In this document: positions 26,926-36,816 of the stretch, one piece after another
How the letters are laid out: the number at the start of each line of letters is the position of its first letter
Numbering within the stretch: position 1 is the stretch's first letter
Notes under the pieces: model-generated
What the model saw: only the letters and a program-made list of their open reading frames with translations
What the model was told of the DNA's origin: nothing
Databases searched by the model: none
Translations under genes and position numbers: made by a program
Assembly: GCF_005116645.1 (NCBI RefSeq)
Contig: NZ_SWCM01000012.1
Location: 62,001-126,000 of the forward strand
DNA: 64,000 nt
Source: Desulfopila sp. IMCC35006
Lineage (GTDB): Bacteria > Desulfobacterota > Desulfobulbia > Desulfobulbales > Desulfocapsaceae
Reading direction: 5' to 3'

Positions 26926-28700
26926 TTTTGACCTGCCACTGCAGAATTATAGGTGAACTGCATCATCTCCCAGGACGAAGTCGGGCAACGTTCGGCGCAG
27001 AGTCCGCAATGCAGGCAGACATTCTCGTCTTTGACCATGACCCGGCCGGTTGGCAACGGCGGAGAAACGTACAGCGACTGACTCAATTCGTCGGCTGGCG
27101 CCAGGAGCCTGGTGCGCAGATCTTCCTCGTCGCCGTTTTCGAGGAAATTGATGCAGAATTCCGGACAGATATCGACGCAGGCATCGCATTCAATGCAGGT
27201 GGAATGTTCGAAAACCGTCTGCACATCGCAGTTCAGGCAGCGCAGGGCTTCCTCGTGACCGGTTTTTTTGCTGAAGCCGAGTTCCACCTCAACCAACCGG
27301 TTTTTCAACGATTTAACCCGGTCAACCGTTGGCACGGCGTAGCGTTTGTCAGTGGAAACCTGGCTGTCATACATCCAGTCCTGGATGCCCATCTTCTGGT
27401 TGACCAGATTGGTCCAGGGGGCGGGGCGGACATGAAGATCCTTGCCCTGGCAAAAGAGATCTATGGATATCGCCGCCTGATGTCCATGCGCTACCGCGGT
27501 GATCACATTTTTCGGACCGAAAGCGGCATCGCCGCCAAAGAAGATGTTCGGCACGGAGGACTGATAGGTCGTTTCGTCAAGTTCAGGGAGACCGTATTTG
27601 TTTATGGCAATGTTGCTTTCCGGCTTGATAAACGGAAAAGCGTTCTGCTGGCCGACGGCGAGAATTACCTGATCGCAGGCCATGAACACCGGCGCTTCGT
27701 CGGCCGGCAACAGGGTACGCTTGCCGTTTTCGTCATAGTCGGCGGTCATCTTCTGGAAATGCATGCCGATTAATTGTCCGTCTTCAATGACAAAATCGAT
27801 GGGCGAATGGTTGTCGATGATAGGGATGCCTTCCTCTTCGGCATCTTCAATTTCCCAGGGTGACGCTTTCATGTCGGCACGGGGACTGCGGACGATGACC
27901 CGGACGTCTTCTCCACCGAGCCTTCTCGCCGTGCGGCAGCAGTCCATGGCCGTGTTGCCGCCGCCGAGCACCAGCACTTTCTCCGGGGTTGAGGTCACGT
28001 GGCGGTATAATACCGATGCCAGCCATTCAATACCGATAAAAATTGAGGCATCCCCTTCCTGTCTCCCCGGAAGATTGGGCAGGTCTCGACCCCGGGGAGC
28101 GCCGGTGCCGACGAAAATGGCGTCGTAACCTTTATCGATAATAGTTTGCAGGTTATCGATATAATGGTTGAAATGGGTGGTCACCCCCATGTTGAGAATC
28201 CGGTCGACTTCCTGGTTGAGCACCTTCTCCGGCAGACGAAAGGAAGGGACCTGGGTCCGGATAAATCCCCCGGCCTTGGACTGGTCGTCGTAAAGATCAA
28301 TCGTATAGCCCAGAGGGAGAAGGTCGCGGGCGACCGTGAGCGAGGCGGGACCTCCGCCGATCAGGGCGATTTTTCTGCCGTTCTTTTCTTGAGGCACCTC
28401 CGGCATGAAATCGGTGCTGTCGCTCTTGAAATCGGCGGCAACCCTCTTTAAGCGGCAGATCGCCACCGGTGTTTCCTCGACTCTCGTTCTCCGACAGGCC
28501 GGCTCACAGGGCCTATCGCAGATGCGCCCGAGGATGCCGGGAAAGACATTGGAAATCCAGTTGATCTTAAACGCCTCGTCGTATTTGCCTTGACTGATAA
28601 GGCGGATATATTCCGGCACCGGAGTGTGCGAGGGACAGGCGTACTGACAATCGATGACCTTGTGAAAATATTCAGGATCTTTAATGTTAGTCGGTTTCAA
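26922..28700 (-). CDS. FAD/NAD(P)-dependent oxidoreductase of the GltD type with Fe-S domains
   Basis: A 592-residue protein. The N-terminus is the GltD-type Cys-rich domain (CQYACPSHTPVPEY, then GRICDRPCEPACRR). Next come two dinucleotide folds: the FAD loop IALIGGGPASLTVARDL (about residue 111) and the NAD(P) loop VLVLGGGNTAMDCCRTARR (about 243), with an IFFGGDAAFGP flavin motif. The C-terminal part has two ferredoxin-like clusters, CIECDACVDICP and CLHCGLCAERCP. It probably moves electrons between NAD(P)H and ferredoxin or the OFOR subunits to which it is coupled by a 4-bp overlap. True glutamate synthase small subunit is less likely, since no large subunit is nearby. Confidence 0.83.
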   Translation of the reverse strand: MKPTNIKDPEYFHKVIDCQYACPSHTPVPEYIRLISQGKYDEAFKINWISNVFPGILGRICDRPCEPACRRTRVEETPVAICRLKRVAADFKSDSTDFMPEVPQEKNGRKIALIGGGPASLTVARDLLPLGYTIDLYDDQSKAGGFIRTQVPSFRLPEKVLNQEVDRILNMGVTTHFNHYIDNLQTIIDKGYDAIFVGTGAPRGRDLPNLPGRQEGDASIFIGIEWLASVLYRHVTSTPEKVLVLGGGNTAMDCCRTARRLGGEDVRVIVRSPRADMKASPWEIEDAEEEGIPIIDNHSPIDFVIEDGQLIGMHFQKMTADYDENGKRTLLPADEAPVFMACDQVILAVGQQNAFPFIKPESNIAINKYGLPELDETTYQSSVPNIFFGGDAAFGPKNVITAVAHGHQAAISIDLFCQGKDLHVRPAPWTNLVNQKMGIQDWMYDSQVSTDKRYAVPTVDRVKSLKNRLVEVELGFSKKTGHEEALRCLNCDVQTVFEHSTCIECDACVDICPEFCINFLENGDEEDLRTRLLAPADELSQSLYVSPPLPTGRVMVKDENVCLHCGLCAERCPTSSWEMMQFTYNSAVAGQK

Positions 28701-28739
28701 GAAGGACTCTCCTATGGTCGAAGGACGGTGGACATCAGG

Positions 28740-30590
28740 TTAACGTTTTGCGGTGGTCGCAGGTAGAATCCGGACTGCACCTTTATCTGCGGAGGCGGCA
28801 AAAAGCGCGTAGGCCTGCAGTGCCGTGCTGATGCTTCTTTTTCTGTCAATCGGGGTGAATGCGGTGGGGCCTTTCGCCTGCTCTTTTTGTCTTCGGATAT
28901 CGAGTTCCGCGTCGCTGAGAGCTACATTAATTCTTCTCGCCGGGATGTCGATATCAATTCGGTCTCCGTCTATAAGCAGGGCAATAGCCCCCCCCGCCGC
29001 CGCCTCCGGGGAAACATGGCCGATAGAAAGTCCCGAGGTGCCGCCGGAGAATCTGCCGTCGGTTATCAGGGCGCACTCGGCGCCGAGATGGATCGACTTC
29101 AGGTAAGAGGTGGGGTAGAGCATTTCCTGCATGCCGGGTCCTCCTTTGGGCCCTTCATAGCGAATGACGATCACGTCGCCGGCCTTGATTTTACCGCCCA
29201 GAATGGCATCGCAGGCAGTTTCCTGGGAGGAGAACACCCGCGCGGTTCCGGAAAATTTAAAGATCGACGGATCGACTCCGGCGGTTTTAACGATGCAGCC
29301 GTTTGTCGCAATATTGCCAAAGAGGACGGCAAGACCGCCATCCTTGCTGTAGCAATGGGCCATATCCCTGATGCAGCCGTTATTGCGGTCGAGATCAGCC
29401 TCTTTATACATGGTACTCTGGGAGCCCATAACCAGATTCAGCCCGGTGGAAGCCGGGGCGCTCAGATACAGGGTTTCCGCCTCCTTGCTGTGGCTGTCTC
29501 GGCAAATGTCCCAGATGTCGAGAGTTTCCTGCAGGCTCGGGCTGTCAACCCGGTGCACCGTTGGGTCGATGAGGCCAGCCCGGTCGAGTTCACCGAGGAT
29601 GGCCATGATCCCTCCGGCCCGGTTGACATCCTCAACATGGTAGGTGGAGGAGGGGGAAACCTTGCACAGATTCGGCACCTTGCGGGACAGCCTGTCAATA
29701 TCGGCCATGGTGAAATCGACGCCCGCCTCATGGGCAATAGCCAGCAGGTGCAGCACCGTGTTGGTCGAACCGCCCATGGCGATATCGAGGGTCATGGAGT
29801 TCATAAAGGCATTTTTGGTGGCGATAGACCGCGGCAGGACCGAGCTGTCTTCGTTGTCGTACCAGGCGGAGGCCATGGTGACGATCCTTTCGGCTGCCCG
29901 TTCGAAGAGCAGTTTGCGATTGGCATGGGTGGCGACGACCGTGCCATTGCCGGGCAGGGCCAGGCCGAGGGCCTCGTTCAGGCAGTTCATGGAATTGGCG
30001 GTGAACATGCCCGAGCAGCAGCCGCAGGTCGGGCAGGCGCAGCGTTCTACCCGGTTTATTTCTTCGTCGCTCACGTCACTGTCGGCGGCCATGACCATGG
30101 CGTTGACCAGATCATACCGCTTGTCGCCGTCAACTCCGGCCTCCATAGGTCCACCGGAGACAAAGATGGTCGGGATGTTCAGGCGCATGGCGGCCATCAG
30201 CATGCCGGGGGTTATCTTGTCGCAGTTACTGATGCAGATCATCGCATCGACGGTGTGGGCGTTGCACATATACTCGACGCTGTCGGCGATCAGATCACGC
30301 GACGGCAGGGAGTAGAGCATTCCGGAATGGCCCATGGCAATACCGTCATCGATGGCGATGGTATTGAATTCGGCGGCGAAACAACCCGCCCTGGCGATGA
30401 TTTTTTTCAGATGCTGGCCGATTTCATGGAGGTGAACGTGGCCGGGGACAAACTGGGTAAAAGAGTTGACGATGCCGATAATCGGTTTGCCGAACTGTTC
30501 TTCTTTGACCCCGTTGGCCCGCCAGAGGCTTCTGGCACCGGCCATTCGTCGTCCTTCGGTTGTCGTCGCACTGCGTAATGGAATTGCCAT
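28740..30590 (-). CDS. ilvD: Dihydroxy-acid dehydratase
   Basis: A 616-residue Fe-S enzyme converting dihydroxy-isovalerate and dihydroxy-methylvalerate to the 2-oxoacids of valine and isoleucine synthesis. Cluster and signature motifs are present: [13 protein letters not shown] (about residue 122), [16 protein letters not shown] (about 195) and the C-terminal [20 protein letters not shown]. The length equals the E. coli enzyme. It is 39 bp upstream of the oxidoreductase operon on the same strand. Divergent from pilT, whose start lies 138 bp away. Confidence 0.96.
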   Translation of the reverse strand: MAIPLRSATTTEGRRMAGARSLWRANGVKEEQFGKPIIGIVNSFTQFVPGHVHLHEIGQHLKKIIARAGCFAAEFNTIAIDDGIAMGHSGMLYSLPSRDLIADSVEYMCNAHTVDAMICISNCDKITPGMLMAAMRLNIPTIFVSGGPMEAGVDGDKRYDLVNAMVMAADSDVSDEEINRVERCACPTCGCCSGMFTANSMNCLNEALGLALPGNGTVVATHANRKLLFERAAERIVTMASAWYDNEDSSVLPRSIATKNAFMNSMTLDIAMGGSTNTVLHLLAIAHEAGVDFTMADIDRLSRKVPNLCKVSPSSTYHVEDVNRAGGIMAILGELDRAGLIDPTVHRVDSPSLQETLDIWDICRDSHSKEAETLYLSAPASTGLNLVMGSQSTMYKEADLDRNNGCIRDMAHCYSKDGGLAVLFGNIATNGCIVKTAGVDPSIFKFSGTARVFSSQETACDAILGGKIKAGDVIVIRYEGPKGGPGMQEMLYPTSYLKSIHLGAECALITDGRFSGGTSGLSIGHVSPEAAAGGAIALLIDGDRIDIDIPARRINVALSDAELDIRRQKEQAKGPTAFTPIDRKRSISTALQAYALFAASADKGAVRILPATTAKR

Positions 30591-30727
30591 GATAATACTC
30601 CGGTATATCGTAAATTCGTAATGGGAAGAAATATGAGGGAAAACGAAAAAAAGCTTGCAACCCTTTCTAGATTAGAGACAATATATATGAAAACAGGTGG
30701 TAGTGCACAATTTTTCAAGGAAATATA

Positions 30728-31909
30728 ATGAAAAAGACGGAAATAGATTACTGGATAGCGGCAATGTTGGAGTCTCAGAGCAACGTCTCGGATCTTAACA
30801 TAACTGTGGGTAAATCTTTACAGGTCGAGTCTGCCGGAGTGCTTGTCCCCGTTGATGTCGTGCCGCCGGTAACCGAACTCACCCCTTTTCAGACGGAAAC
30901 TTTCGCCCTGAATCTGATCGGCAACAACCGCAGGCTGCTGAAGGATCTTGTCGAAAAAGGCTCGTGTGACCTGTCGTATTCCCTTTCCGATAAAGCCAGA
31001 TTCAGGGTAAATATTTTCACCCAGAAGGGGTATTTTACCACCGTCTTGAGAAAACTCGAAACGGAAGTCCCCTCAATAGAAGGCATGCAGTTCCCGGAGG
31101 CATTCGGCAAGATGGCCGCCGACCTGAACGGGCTGATCCTGTTCACCGGAGCCACCGGTACGGGAAAAACAACGTCGCTTGCCGCTTTGTTGAACCGGAT
31201 CAATCACGAGCGGCCAGTGCATGTGGTGACCCTGGAAGACCCTATCGAATATATTCATGAGCAGCGCAAGGCCACCTTTAATCAACGTGAATTAGGCAAC
31301 GACTTCAGTAGCTTTGCCGGAGGGATGCGGGCGGCGCTGCGACAGGCCCCGAAAGTTATCCTGGTCGGTGAGATGCGCGACCGCGAGACGATGGAGATTG
31401 GTCTTACTGCGGCGGAAACCGGGCATCTGGTGCTCTCCACTCTGCATACTATCGATGCCGGTCAGACAATCAACCGTATCCTGGGTATGTTTGAGCAGGA
31501 TGAACAGCCGCAGATCCGCAACCGGCTGGTCGATACGATTCGCTGGATTGTCAGCCAGCGACTGCTGCCCCGCGTTGGCGGCGGCCGGGTTGCGGCAATG
31601 GAAATTCTGTGCACCAGCTTGCGGGTCAAGGATCTGATCCTGAACGGGGAGACGGAAGAAAAAACCTTTTACAATATCATCAGTGAGGGCTCTGCACTCG
31701 ATATGCGGACCTTTGATCAGCATATTCTCGAGCTGTACAGCCGGGGCATTATAACAGAAAAGAGCGCCATCACCTACTGTTCGCATCGGGCCGAAATGAA
31801 TCGCGGGCTCGACCGCATTAAAGCGGAACGGGGTGAGGCGACAACCAGTCTGACGGATCTGGCCATGGAAGAAGAAGAACAAGAAGGGTATGGCTACTAC
31901 GGCCGATGA
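30728..31909 (+). CDS. PilT/PilU-like type IV pilus retraction ATPase
   Basis: A 393-residue secretion-type ATPase of the PilT/PilU branch. An N-terminal PAS-like domain (1-110) precedes Walker A FTGATGTGKTTSLAAL (about 140), the Asp box VTLEDPIEYIHEQ, Walker B KVILVGEMRDRETM and the His box GHLVLSTLHTIDAG. It would power pilus retraction and twitching at the inner membrane. The start ATG has AAGGAAATATA before it. The next gene begins 13 bp after its stop. No pilin or pilus assembly gene is in the window. The N-terminus departs from canonical PilT, so PilU-like or specialised use is possible. Confidence 0.85.
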   Translation: MKKTEIDYWIAAMLESQSNVSDLNITVGKSLQVESAGVLVPVDVVPPVTELTPFQTETFALNLIGNNRRLLKDLVEKGSCDLSYSLSDKARFRVNIFTQKGYFTTVLRKLETEVPSIEGMQFPEAFGKMAADLNGLILFTGATGTGKTTSLAALLNRINHERPVHVVTLEDPIEYIHEQRKATFNQRELGNDFSSFAGGMRAALRQAPKVILVGEMRDRETMEIGLTAAETGHLVLSTLHTIDAGQTINRILGMFEQDEQPQIRNRLVDTIRWIVSQRLLPRVGGGRVAAMEILCTSLRVKDLILNGETEEKTFYNIISEGSALDMRTFDQHILELYSRGIITEKSAITYCSHRAEMNRGLDRIKAERGEATTSLTDLAMEEEEQEGYGYYGR

Positions 31910-31922
31910 TGGTGAGGAGACT

Positions 31923-32636
31923 ATGATAGTACATTGTCCGAATTGCGATAAACAGCTGAAGTTGACTGATAAAATATGGGACAGCGTTCAACAGCTGGGG
32001 CCTGGCAAGAAGATAAAGGTCAAATGTGTCCACTGCGCTCTTCCGTTTGGCCTGGATGTGAGCAGCTTGAAGCAGGCTCGTTCCGGTCATCATCAGGCTC
32101 ACCCTGCATCGGACACCTCTTCTTTGGGGGGCAGGGTCAGACCACCGGCTCCGCCGAATGTCGAGTGGTTGGCGGATGGCACTTTTGACGAAAAAGAAGT
32201 TGTCGAAGATATACCGCGAGCGCTGGTGCTCATGCCGGAGTCGGTAAACCGGGACGCGGTGGTTCAGGCGGCAACGATTTTTGGCTATCGCGTCGAGCAG
32301 GCCCTGACGGCCGAGGAAGCTATCGAAAATATGCGGTTTGTAAACTATGCCGCAGTTTTTCTCCATGAGCATTTTGAACCCGGGGGGATCGGCTCGGGGA
32401 AATTTCATCAGTTTATGCGGATGATGAACATGTCGCGCCGCCGCTACATCTTCTATGTGCTGCTCGGCGGACAGTTCCGGACCCTGTATGATCTGCAGGC
32501 CCTGGCCTGCTCGGTCAATCTTGTGGTCAACGACACTGAAATCCCTTTTATCGGCACCGTGCTGAAAAAAGCGATTCCAGAATTCGAAACTTTATTCGGG
32601 CCATTGATGGAGGAGTTGCAGGTAGTTGGCAAATAG
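31923..32636 (+). CDS. Zinc-ribbon protein with receiver-like C-terminal domain
   Basis: A 237-residue protein of unknown function. Residues 1-45 form a zinc ribbon (HCPNCDKQLKL and VKCVHCALPFGLD, two CxxC pairs) like the MJ0042 finger seen in many deltaproteobacterial regulators. After a low-complexity linker, residues about 85-235 look like a receiver fold (ALVLMPESVNRDAVVQAATIFGY, then YAAVFLHEHFEPGG) in which I cannot find the normal phospho-acceptor Asp. The ATG at 31923 has AGGAG four bases upstream; an in-frame start 33 bp earlier would overlap pilT. Its coupling to the PilT-like gene suggests a role in pilus control. Confidence 0.7.
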   Translation: MIVHCPNCDKQLKLTDKIWDSVQQLGPGKKIKVKCVHCALPFGLDVSSLKQARSGHHQAHPASDTSSLGGRVRPPAPPNVEWLADGTFDEKEVVEDIPRALVLMPESVNRDAVVQAATIFGYRVEQALTAEEAIENMRFVNYAAVFLHEHFEPGGIGSGKFHQFMRMMNMSRRRYIFYVLLGGQFRTLYDLQALACSVNLVVNDTEIPFIGTVLKKAIPEFETLFGPLMEELQVVGK

Positions 32637-32869
32637 AGTAATTTAAACCCTATTGAGCTGTGAATATTCCCGCCCGAACGTGATTTCTGCTAGTTTGTCG
32701 TTCGTTTGCGCCACTCCTCTTACTGGTCGCAGTCTGTTTCGACCTGTCCTTTTCACCTGTCTCCTGTTGCAGCTCCGGACCGATTTTGTCTGTCTGTACA
32801 GGGCAGGTCCGGCTCGATTTTTTAACCAACCGCGCCGGAGCTACTATTTGGTTACACGCTGAGCATAGA

Positions 32870-34438
32870 ATGAAAAAAACAATCCTTGCCGTAGGAAAAA
32901 AAATCAGGAACCTCGTCCAGGCTGGAAAACACCGGTACGGCAGATTCGGTAACTTATTCGGCCGTCCAGATCCGGTTTTGGAAAACGAGCAGCCCGTTTT
33001 GGCCGAGGTTCCAGCAAGACGCACTGCAGAGCAGAGAGCAGGCACGAATAAAGTCTCTGACCAGCATGCCGTGCCGGTTGCGAAGCAGGGCAAGTATCGG
33101 GCCCCGGAAAAATCCAGACAGAAACCGGCCTGGAGCCTGGACGATTTTCCGGTCGTCCCGGCAGAGGGAAAGAGTCGTTTTCACGATTACCCAATTCCCC
33201 TGCCGGTGATGCAGGCTATAGCCGATCAAAAATTCGAGTATTGTACTCCCATCCAGGAGAAGTCGCTGGAGTCCGTTCTGGCCGGCAAAGATCTCGTCGG
33301 TAAAGCCAATACCGGCACCGGGAAAACGGCTGTTTTTCTGATTGCTGTTTTATCCAGGCTGCTGTCCGACAAGAAAACCGGCAAAGGGAATGTGCGGGCA
33401 TTGGTGCTGGCGCCCACCCGCGAACTGGTCAGTCAGATAGCCAAGGAAGGGCAGGCCTTCGCCAAATACTGCAATCTGTCCGTGAGAGCCGTCTACGGCG
33501 GTGTCGATTACCAGAAGCAGATGGATTATCTGCAGAACAAGCAGTGCGATCTGCTGGTTGCCACTCCGGGCCGGCTCATTGATTTTATGAATAAAAGGGT
33601 CGTCGACCTGAGCAGCTGCCAGATTTTAGTCCTCGATGAGGCGGACCGAATGCTCGACATGGGATTTATTCCCGATGTTCGCCGAATTGTCGGTCGCCTG
33701 CCGGCCAAAAAAGATCGGCAGACCATGCTCTTTTCCGCCACTGTCTCAGAGGACGTACAGCGTCTTGCGTCACAGTGGAGTGTGCAGCCGAAGGTGGTTG
33801 AAGCGGAGCCTGAGCAGGTGGCCGTTGATACGGTGGAGCAGATAGTCTATCTGGTTACGGCGGAAGAAAAATATGCCGTTTTGTACAATCTCATTCAACA
33901 GAATCCGGACGACCGGATCATTGTTTTCGCCAATATGAAAAATGAGACGAAGCGATTGGCCAATCGTCTGCAGCGAAACAATATCGACTGTGTATTGTTG
34001 TCCGGTGATGTCGACCAGAATAAACGCATGACCCGCCTTGAAAATTTCCGGTCCGGCAAGGTAAAAGTTCTCGTCGCAACCGATGTCGCCGGCCGGGGTA
34101 TCCATATTGATGGCATCACTTTCGTTGTCAACTATACGCTGCCCTATGAACCGGAAGATTATGTCCATCGTATCGGCCGGACCGGAAGGGCCGGAGCCAA
34201 CGGCAAGGCGGTAAGTTTTGCCTGCGAGGAAGGATCGTTTTACCTGCCGGCCATAGAGGAGTTCATTAATAAAAAGTTTGACTGTGTCCTGCCTGAAGAG
34301 ACCCTTCTTGCTCCCCCGCCCAAGGGGCAGGACAAAAAACTTGAATCAGATGGTCAACCGCCGCGCCCGAAACGGAAGAAATCGGGAAGCAGGAATTACC
34401 CTCGAGGCAGACGAGGGAGCGAAAAGAAAACAGCATAG
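32870..34438 (+). CDS. DEAD-box ATP-dependent RNA helicase
   Basis: A protein of about 522 residues. The start is set at ATG 32870; an upstream TTG frame at 32786 lacks support. After a basic N-terminal extension of about 95 residues come the Q motif (YCTPIQEKSL), motif I KANTGTGKTA, Ia PTREL, TPGR, motif II DEAD, motif III SAT, motif V ATDVAGRGIH and motif VI HRIGRTGRAG. The C-terminus is a basic tail (RPKRKKSGSRN). It resembles RhlB/RhlE-type helicases of mRNA turnover or ribosome assembly. rpsA follows after about 220 bp with its own promoter. Confidence 0.9.
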   Translation: MKKTILAVGKKIRNLVQAGKHRYGRFGNLFGRPDPVLENEQPVLAEVPARRTAEQRAGTNKVSDQHAVPVAKQGKYRAPEKSRQKPAWSLDDFPVVPAEGKSRFHDYPIPLPVMQAIADQKFEYCTPIQEKSLESVLAGKDLVGKANTGTGKTAVFLIAVLSRLLSDKKTGKGNVRALVLAPTRELVSQIAKEGQAFAKYCNLSVRAVYGGVDYQKQMDYLQNKQCDLLVATPGRLIDFMNKRVVDLSSCQILVLDEADRMLDMGFIPDVRRIVGRLPAKKDRQTMLFSATVSEDVQRLASQWSVQPKVVEAEPEQVAVDTVEQIVYLVTAEEKYAVLYNLIQQNPDDRIIVFANMKNETKRLANRLQRNNIDCVLLSGDVDQNKRMTRLENFRSGKVKVLVATDVAGRGIHIDGITFVVNYTLPYEPEDYVHRIGRTGRAGANGKAVSFACEEGSFYLPAIEEFINKKFDCVLPEETLLAPPPKGQDKKLESDGQPPRPKRKKSGSRNYPRGRRGSEKKTA

Positions 34439-34515
34439 ATACTTTTTGAAAATTAAAAAAATGAACAGAAAAAATATCCTCTTCTGCAAGAAGTTGTTGT
34501 CCTATCGTTGAAAAA

Positions 34516-34543
34516 TTGCTATAAAGTGTGGTTCGTATATATA
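34516..34543 (+). promoter_or_regulatory. Candidate sigma-70 promoter of rpsA
   Basis: TTGCTA (34516-34521) and TATATA (34538-34543) are separated by 16 bp in the helicase-rpsA gap. A GC-rich stem-forming leader of about 110 nt follows before the rpsA start. The match is reasonable but was chosen by eye. Confidence 0.35.
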
Positions 34544-34659
34544 AAGGTTGCTCCCGCAACAGGGGGTAGCCTTATTTTCTTTTTACCTCCGCAGGCTTGT
34601 TGTGCGGGGTAAAATAACCTTTACCATTTGGCCTCTGGTCTACAGGAAGAGTAAAATCC

Positions 34660-36390
34660 ATGACAGAACAACTTAATCAATCAACCCAGGACAGCAGTGA
34701 AGAGATGAGCTTTGCCGATCTCTTTGAAATGGAAGAAAACAACAAGGTAGTCGCCGTGGGAGATGTTGCCATGGGCACTATTATCGGCACGGTGGACGAC
34801 TATCTCCTTGTTGATGTTGGCGATAAAGCGGAGAGTTATATCGCCAAATCGGAATTCCGCCTGGAAGATGGTGAGGAAATCAAAATTGGTGACGTATTCG
34901 AGGTGTTCGTAGAGCGCCGTAAGGAAGAAGGCGGACTCCTGCTGTCGAGAGAAAAGGCTATTGCCATAAAAGTCTGGGAAAGAATCGCAGAAATTCAGGA
35001 AGCTGACGAGACGATTTCCGGTAAGATCGAGAGCCGTGTCAAAGGCGGCATGTCAGTCGATATCGGTGTTCCCGCCTTCCTGCCGTATTCCCAGATTGAT
35101 CTTCGTCCGGTGAAAGACCTTGACGCCCTGATCGGCGAGTCGATGGACTTCAAGATTTTGAAGTTCAATAAAAAGAGAAACAATGTTGTTATTTCCCGTC
35201 GGGCTATTCTCGAAGAGGAGCGAAACAAGCTTCGCGAGGAGATGCGTTCCAAACTGGAAGAAGGGCAGATTATCAAGGGGGCCATTACCAATATTACCGA
35301 TTACGGTCTCTTTATCGACATGGGCGGCATGGACGGACTCTGTCATATCACCGACCTTTCCTGGGGACGGGTCTCACATCCGGCTAAACTCTATAAAGTC
35401 GGTGAGGAGCTGGAAGTCAAAGTCCTCAAGTATGATAAAGAGCATGATCGCGTGTCTCTGGGTGTGAAGCAGCTTCGTGATGATCCATGGGCGACTGTCA
35501 CCGAGAGGTATCCGGTGAACCAGACGACCAAAGGCAAGGTTGTATCCATTACTGATTACGGTGTCTTTGTCGAGCTGGAAGAAGGCGTCGAAGGTCTGAT
35601 CCATGTCTCTGAGATGACCTGGTCGAAGAAACCCCGTCATCCATCCAAGATGGTTTCAGTCGGCGATGAAGTCGAAGTCATGGTCCTGAATATCGAGACC
35701 GAGACCAAGCGTATCTCCCTCGGCATGAAACAGCTCCAGCCGAATCCATGGGATCTGGTCACCGATAACTATCCGGTAGGTTCCGTTATTGAAGGGAAAA
35801 TTAAAAATATTACCGACTTTGGTGTTTTCATCGGCATCGAAGAGGGCATTGACGGGTTGATCCATGTCTCTGACCTGTCCTGGACCGAGCGGATCAAGCA
35901 TCCCTCTGAGAAGTACGCCAAAGGCGAGACCATCCAGGCTGTCGTTTTGAAGATCGATAAAGAAAATGAGCGATTTTCCCTCGGTATCAAGCAACTTGTT
36001 CCCGATCCATGGCAGGCAGCCTATAACAACTATCCTTCAGGGACCGTTGTTGAAGGTGAGATTACCAACGTCACTGATTTTGGGGTCTTCGTGAAGCTGG
36101 AAGAGGGTATTGAAGGCCTTGTTCATGTCTCCGAACTCAGCAAAGACAAGGTGAAAACTCCGGTTGGCATGTATCAGGTCGGAGATACCTTGAAGGCAAT
36201 CGTCATTAATGTCTCCGCCAAAGATCGCAAGATTGGTCTTTCCGTCAAAACTCTTGAGGGGGATGATGAAGAGGTCGCGGTGGAGAAATTTAAAAAAGCC
36301 GAGAAGGTTGCTGCCGAGTCGGCACCCTCCACTTTCGGTGATCTGTTGAAAGCGGCTGCCGAAGGCACCGATTCTAACGATAACGACTAG
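34660..36390 (+). CDS. rpsA: 30S ribosomal protein S1
   Basis: A 576-residue protein with six S1 RNA-binding repeats, the full bacterial form. Repeat starts are visible as GTIIGTVDDYLLVDVGDKAE, GKIESRVKGGMSVDIGV, GAITNITDYGLFIDMGG, GKVVSITDYGVFVELEEG, GKIKNITDFGVFIGIEEG and GEITNVTDFGVFVKLEEG, the last four each closing with a VKVL/AVVLKID-type strand. The acidic N-terminus (SSEEMSFADLFEMEE) is the ribosome-binding tail. It recruits mRNA to the 30S subunit. The ATG follows AGGAAGAG. A strong terminator lies 38 bp downstream. Confidence 0.96.
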   Translation: MTEQLNQSTQDSSEEMSFADLFEMEENNKVVAVGDVAMGTIIGTVDDYLLVDVGDKAESYIAKSEFRLEDGEEIKIGDVFEVFVERRKEEGGLLLSREKAIAIKVWERIAEIQEADETISGKIESRVKGGMSVDIGVPAFLPYSQIDLRPVKDLDALIGESMDFKILKFNKKRNNVVISRRAILEEERNKLREEMRSKLEEGQIIKGAITNITDYGLFIDMGGMDGLCHITDLSWGRVSHPAKLYKVGEELEVKVLKYDKEHDRVSLGVKQLRDDPWATVTERYPVNQTTKGKVVSITDYGVFVELEEGVEGLIHVSEMTWSKKPRHPSKMVSVGDEVEVMVLNIETETKRISLGMKQLQPNPWDLVTDNYPVGSVIEGKIKNITDFGVFIGIEEGIDGLIHVSDLSWTERIKHPSEKYAKGETIQAVVLKIDKENERFSLGIKQLVPDPWQAAYNNYPSGTVVEGEITNVTDFGVFVKLEEGIEGLVHVSELSKDKVKTPVGMYQVGDTLKAIVINVSAKDRKIGLSVKTLEGDDEEVAVEKFKKAEKVAAESAPSTFGDLLKAAAEGTDSNDND

Positions 36391-36427
36391 GAACCAGCCT
36401 GATTTAAGGGCTTGGAATGCAGCTGAA

Positions 36428-36467
36428 AGGTTGTCTTGCCGAAGATCCGGCAGGACAACCTTTTTTT
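36428..36467 (+). terminator. Intrinsic terminator of rpsA
   Basis: AGGTTGTC and TGCCG pair with CGGCA and GACAACCT, with one mismatched position and a short loop, followed by seven T residues (36461-36467). It lies about 38 bp after the rpsA stop. Confidence 0.93.
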
Positions 36468-36531
36468 ATACTTTCATGGGGACAGGCTTTACGGTTGTCT
36501 CTGGTAACACATTTATTATTTGTTATTAGGT

Positions 36532-36816
36532 ATGTTGAAAAAAGATTTAGTAGACAAAGTAAGCGGTGAACTTTCCATGCAGAAACAGGATGTCAGTCTG
36601 GCGGTAGACATCATGCTGGAAACAATGGCTGCGGCCCTGGTGGAAGAGAGACGTATCGAGTTACGCGGATTTGGCAGTTTTTCGGTAAGAGCGAGAAAGC
36701 CGCGTTCAACCAAAAACCCCCGAACCGGTAAAATTATGGATATTCCGGATCGGAAGACCCTGCATTTCACCATGAGCAAGTCGCTCAAAGAAGCACTTAT
36801 CAGCGAAAAGGAGTGA
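36532..36816 (+). CDS. Integration host factor / HU-family DNA-bending protein
   Basis: A 94-residue histone-like protein. The body has the HU/IHF pattern: KKDLVDKVSGELSMQKQDVSLAVDIML, then RIELRGFGSFSVRARKPRSTKNPRTGKIMDIP, which is the DNA-intercalating arm with a proline at its tip, and a C-terminal helix. The position after rpsA is the classic place for IHF beta (ihfB/himD), and the RGFGSF motif fits IHF. The start was set at ATG 36532; the frame opens at a TTG four codons earlier. It overlaps the convergent YrdC-type gene by 17 bp. Confidence 0.88.
   Translation: MLKKDLVDKVSGELSMQKQDVSLAVDIMLETMAAALVEERRIELRGFGSFSVRARKPRSTKNPRTGKIMDIPDRKTLHFTMSKSLKEALISEKE

Noticed and set aside
28887-30578. 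Long plus-strand reading frame opposite ilvD
   Set aside because: Antisense shadow of the well-supported ilvD gene with no recognisable motifs.
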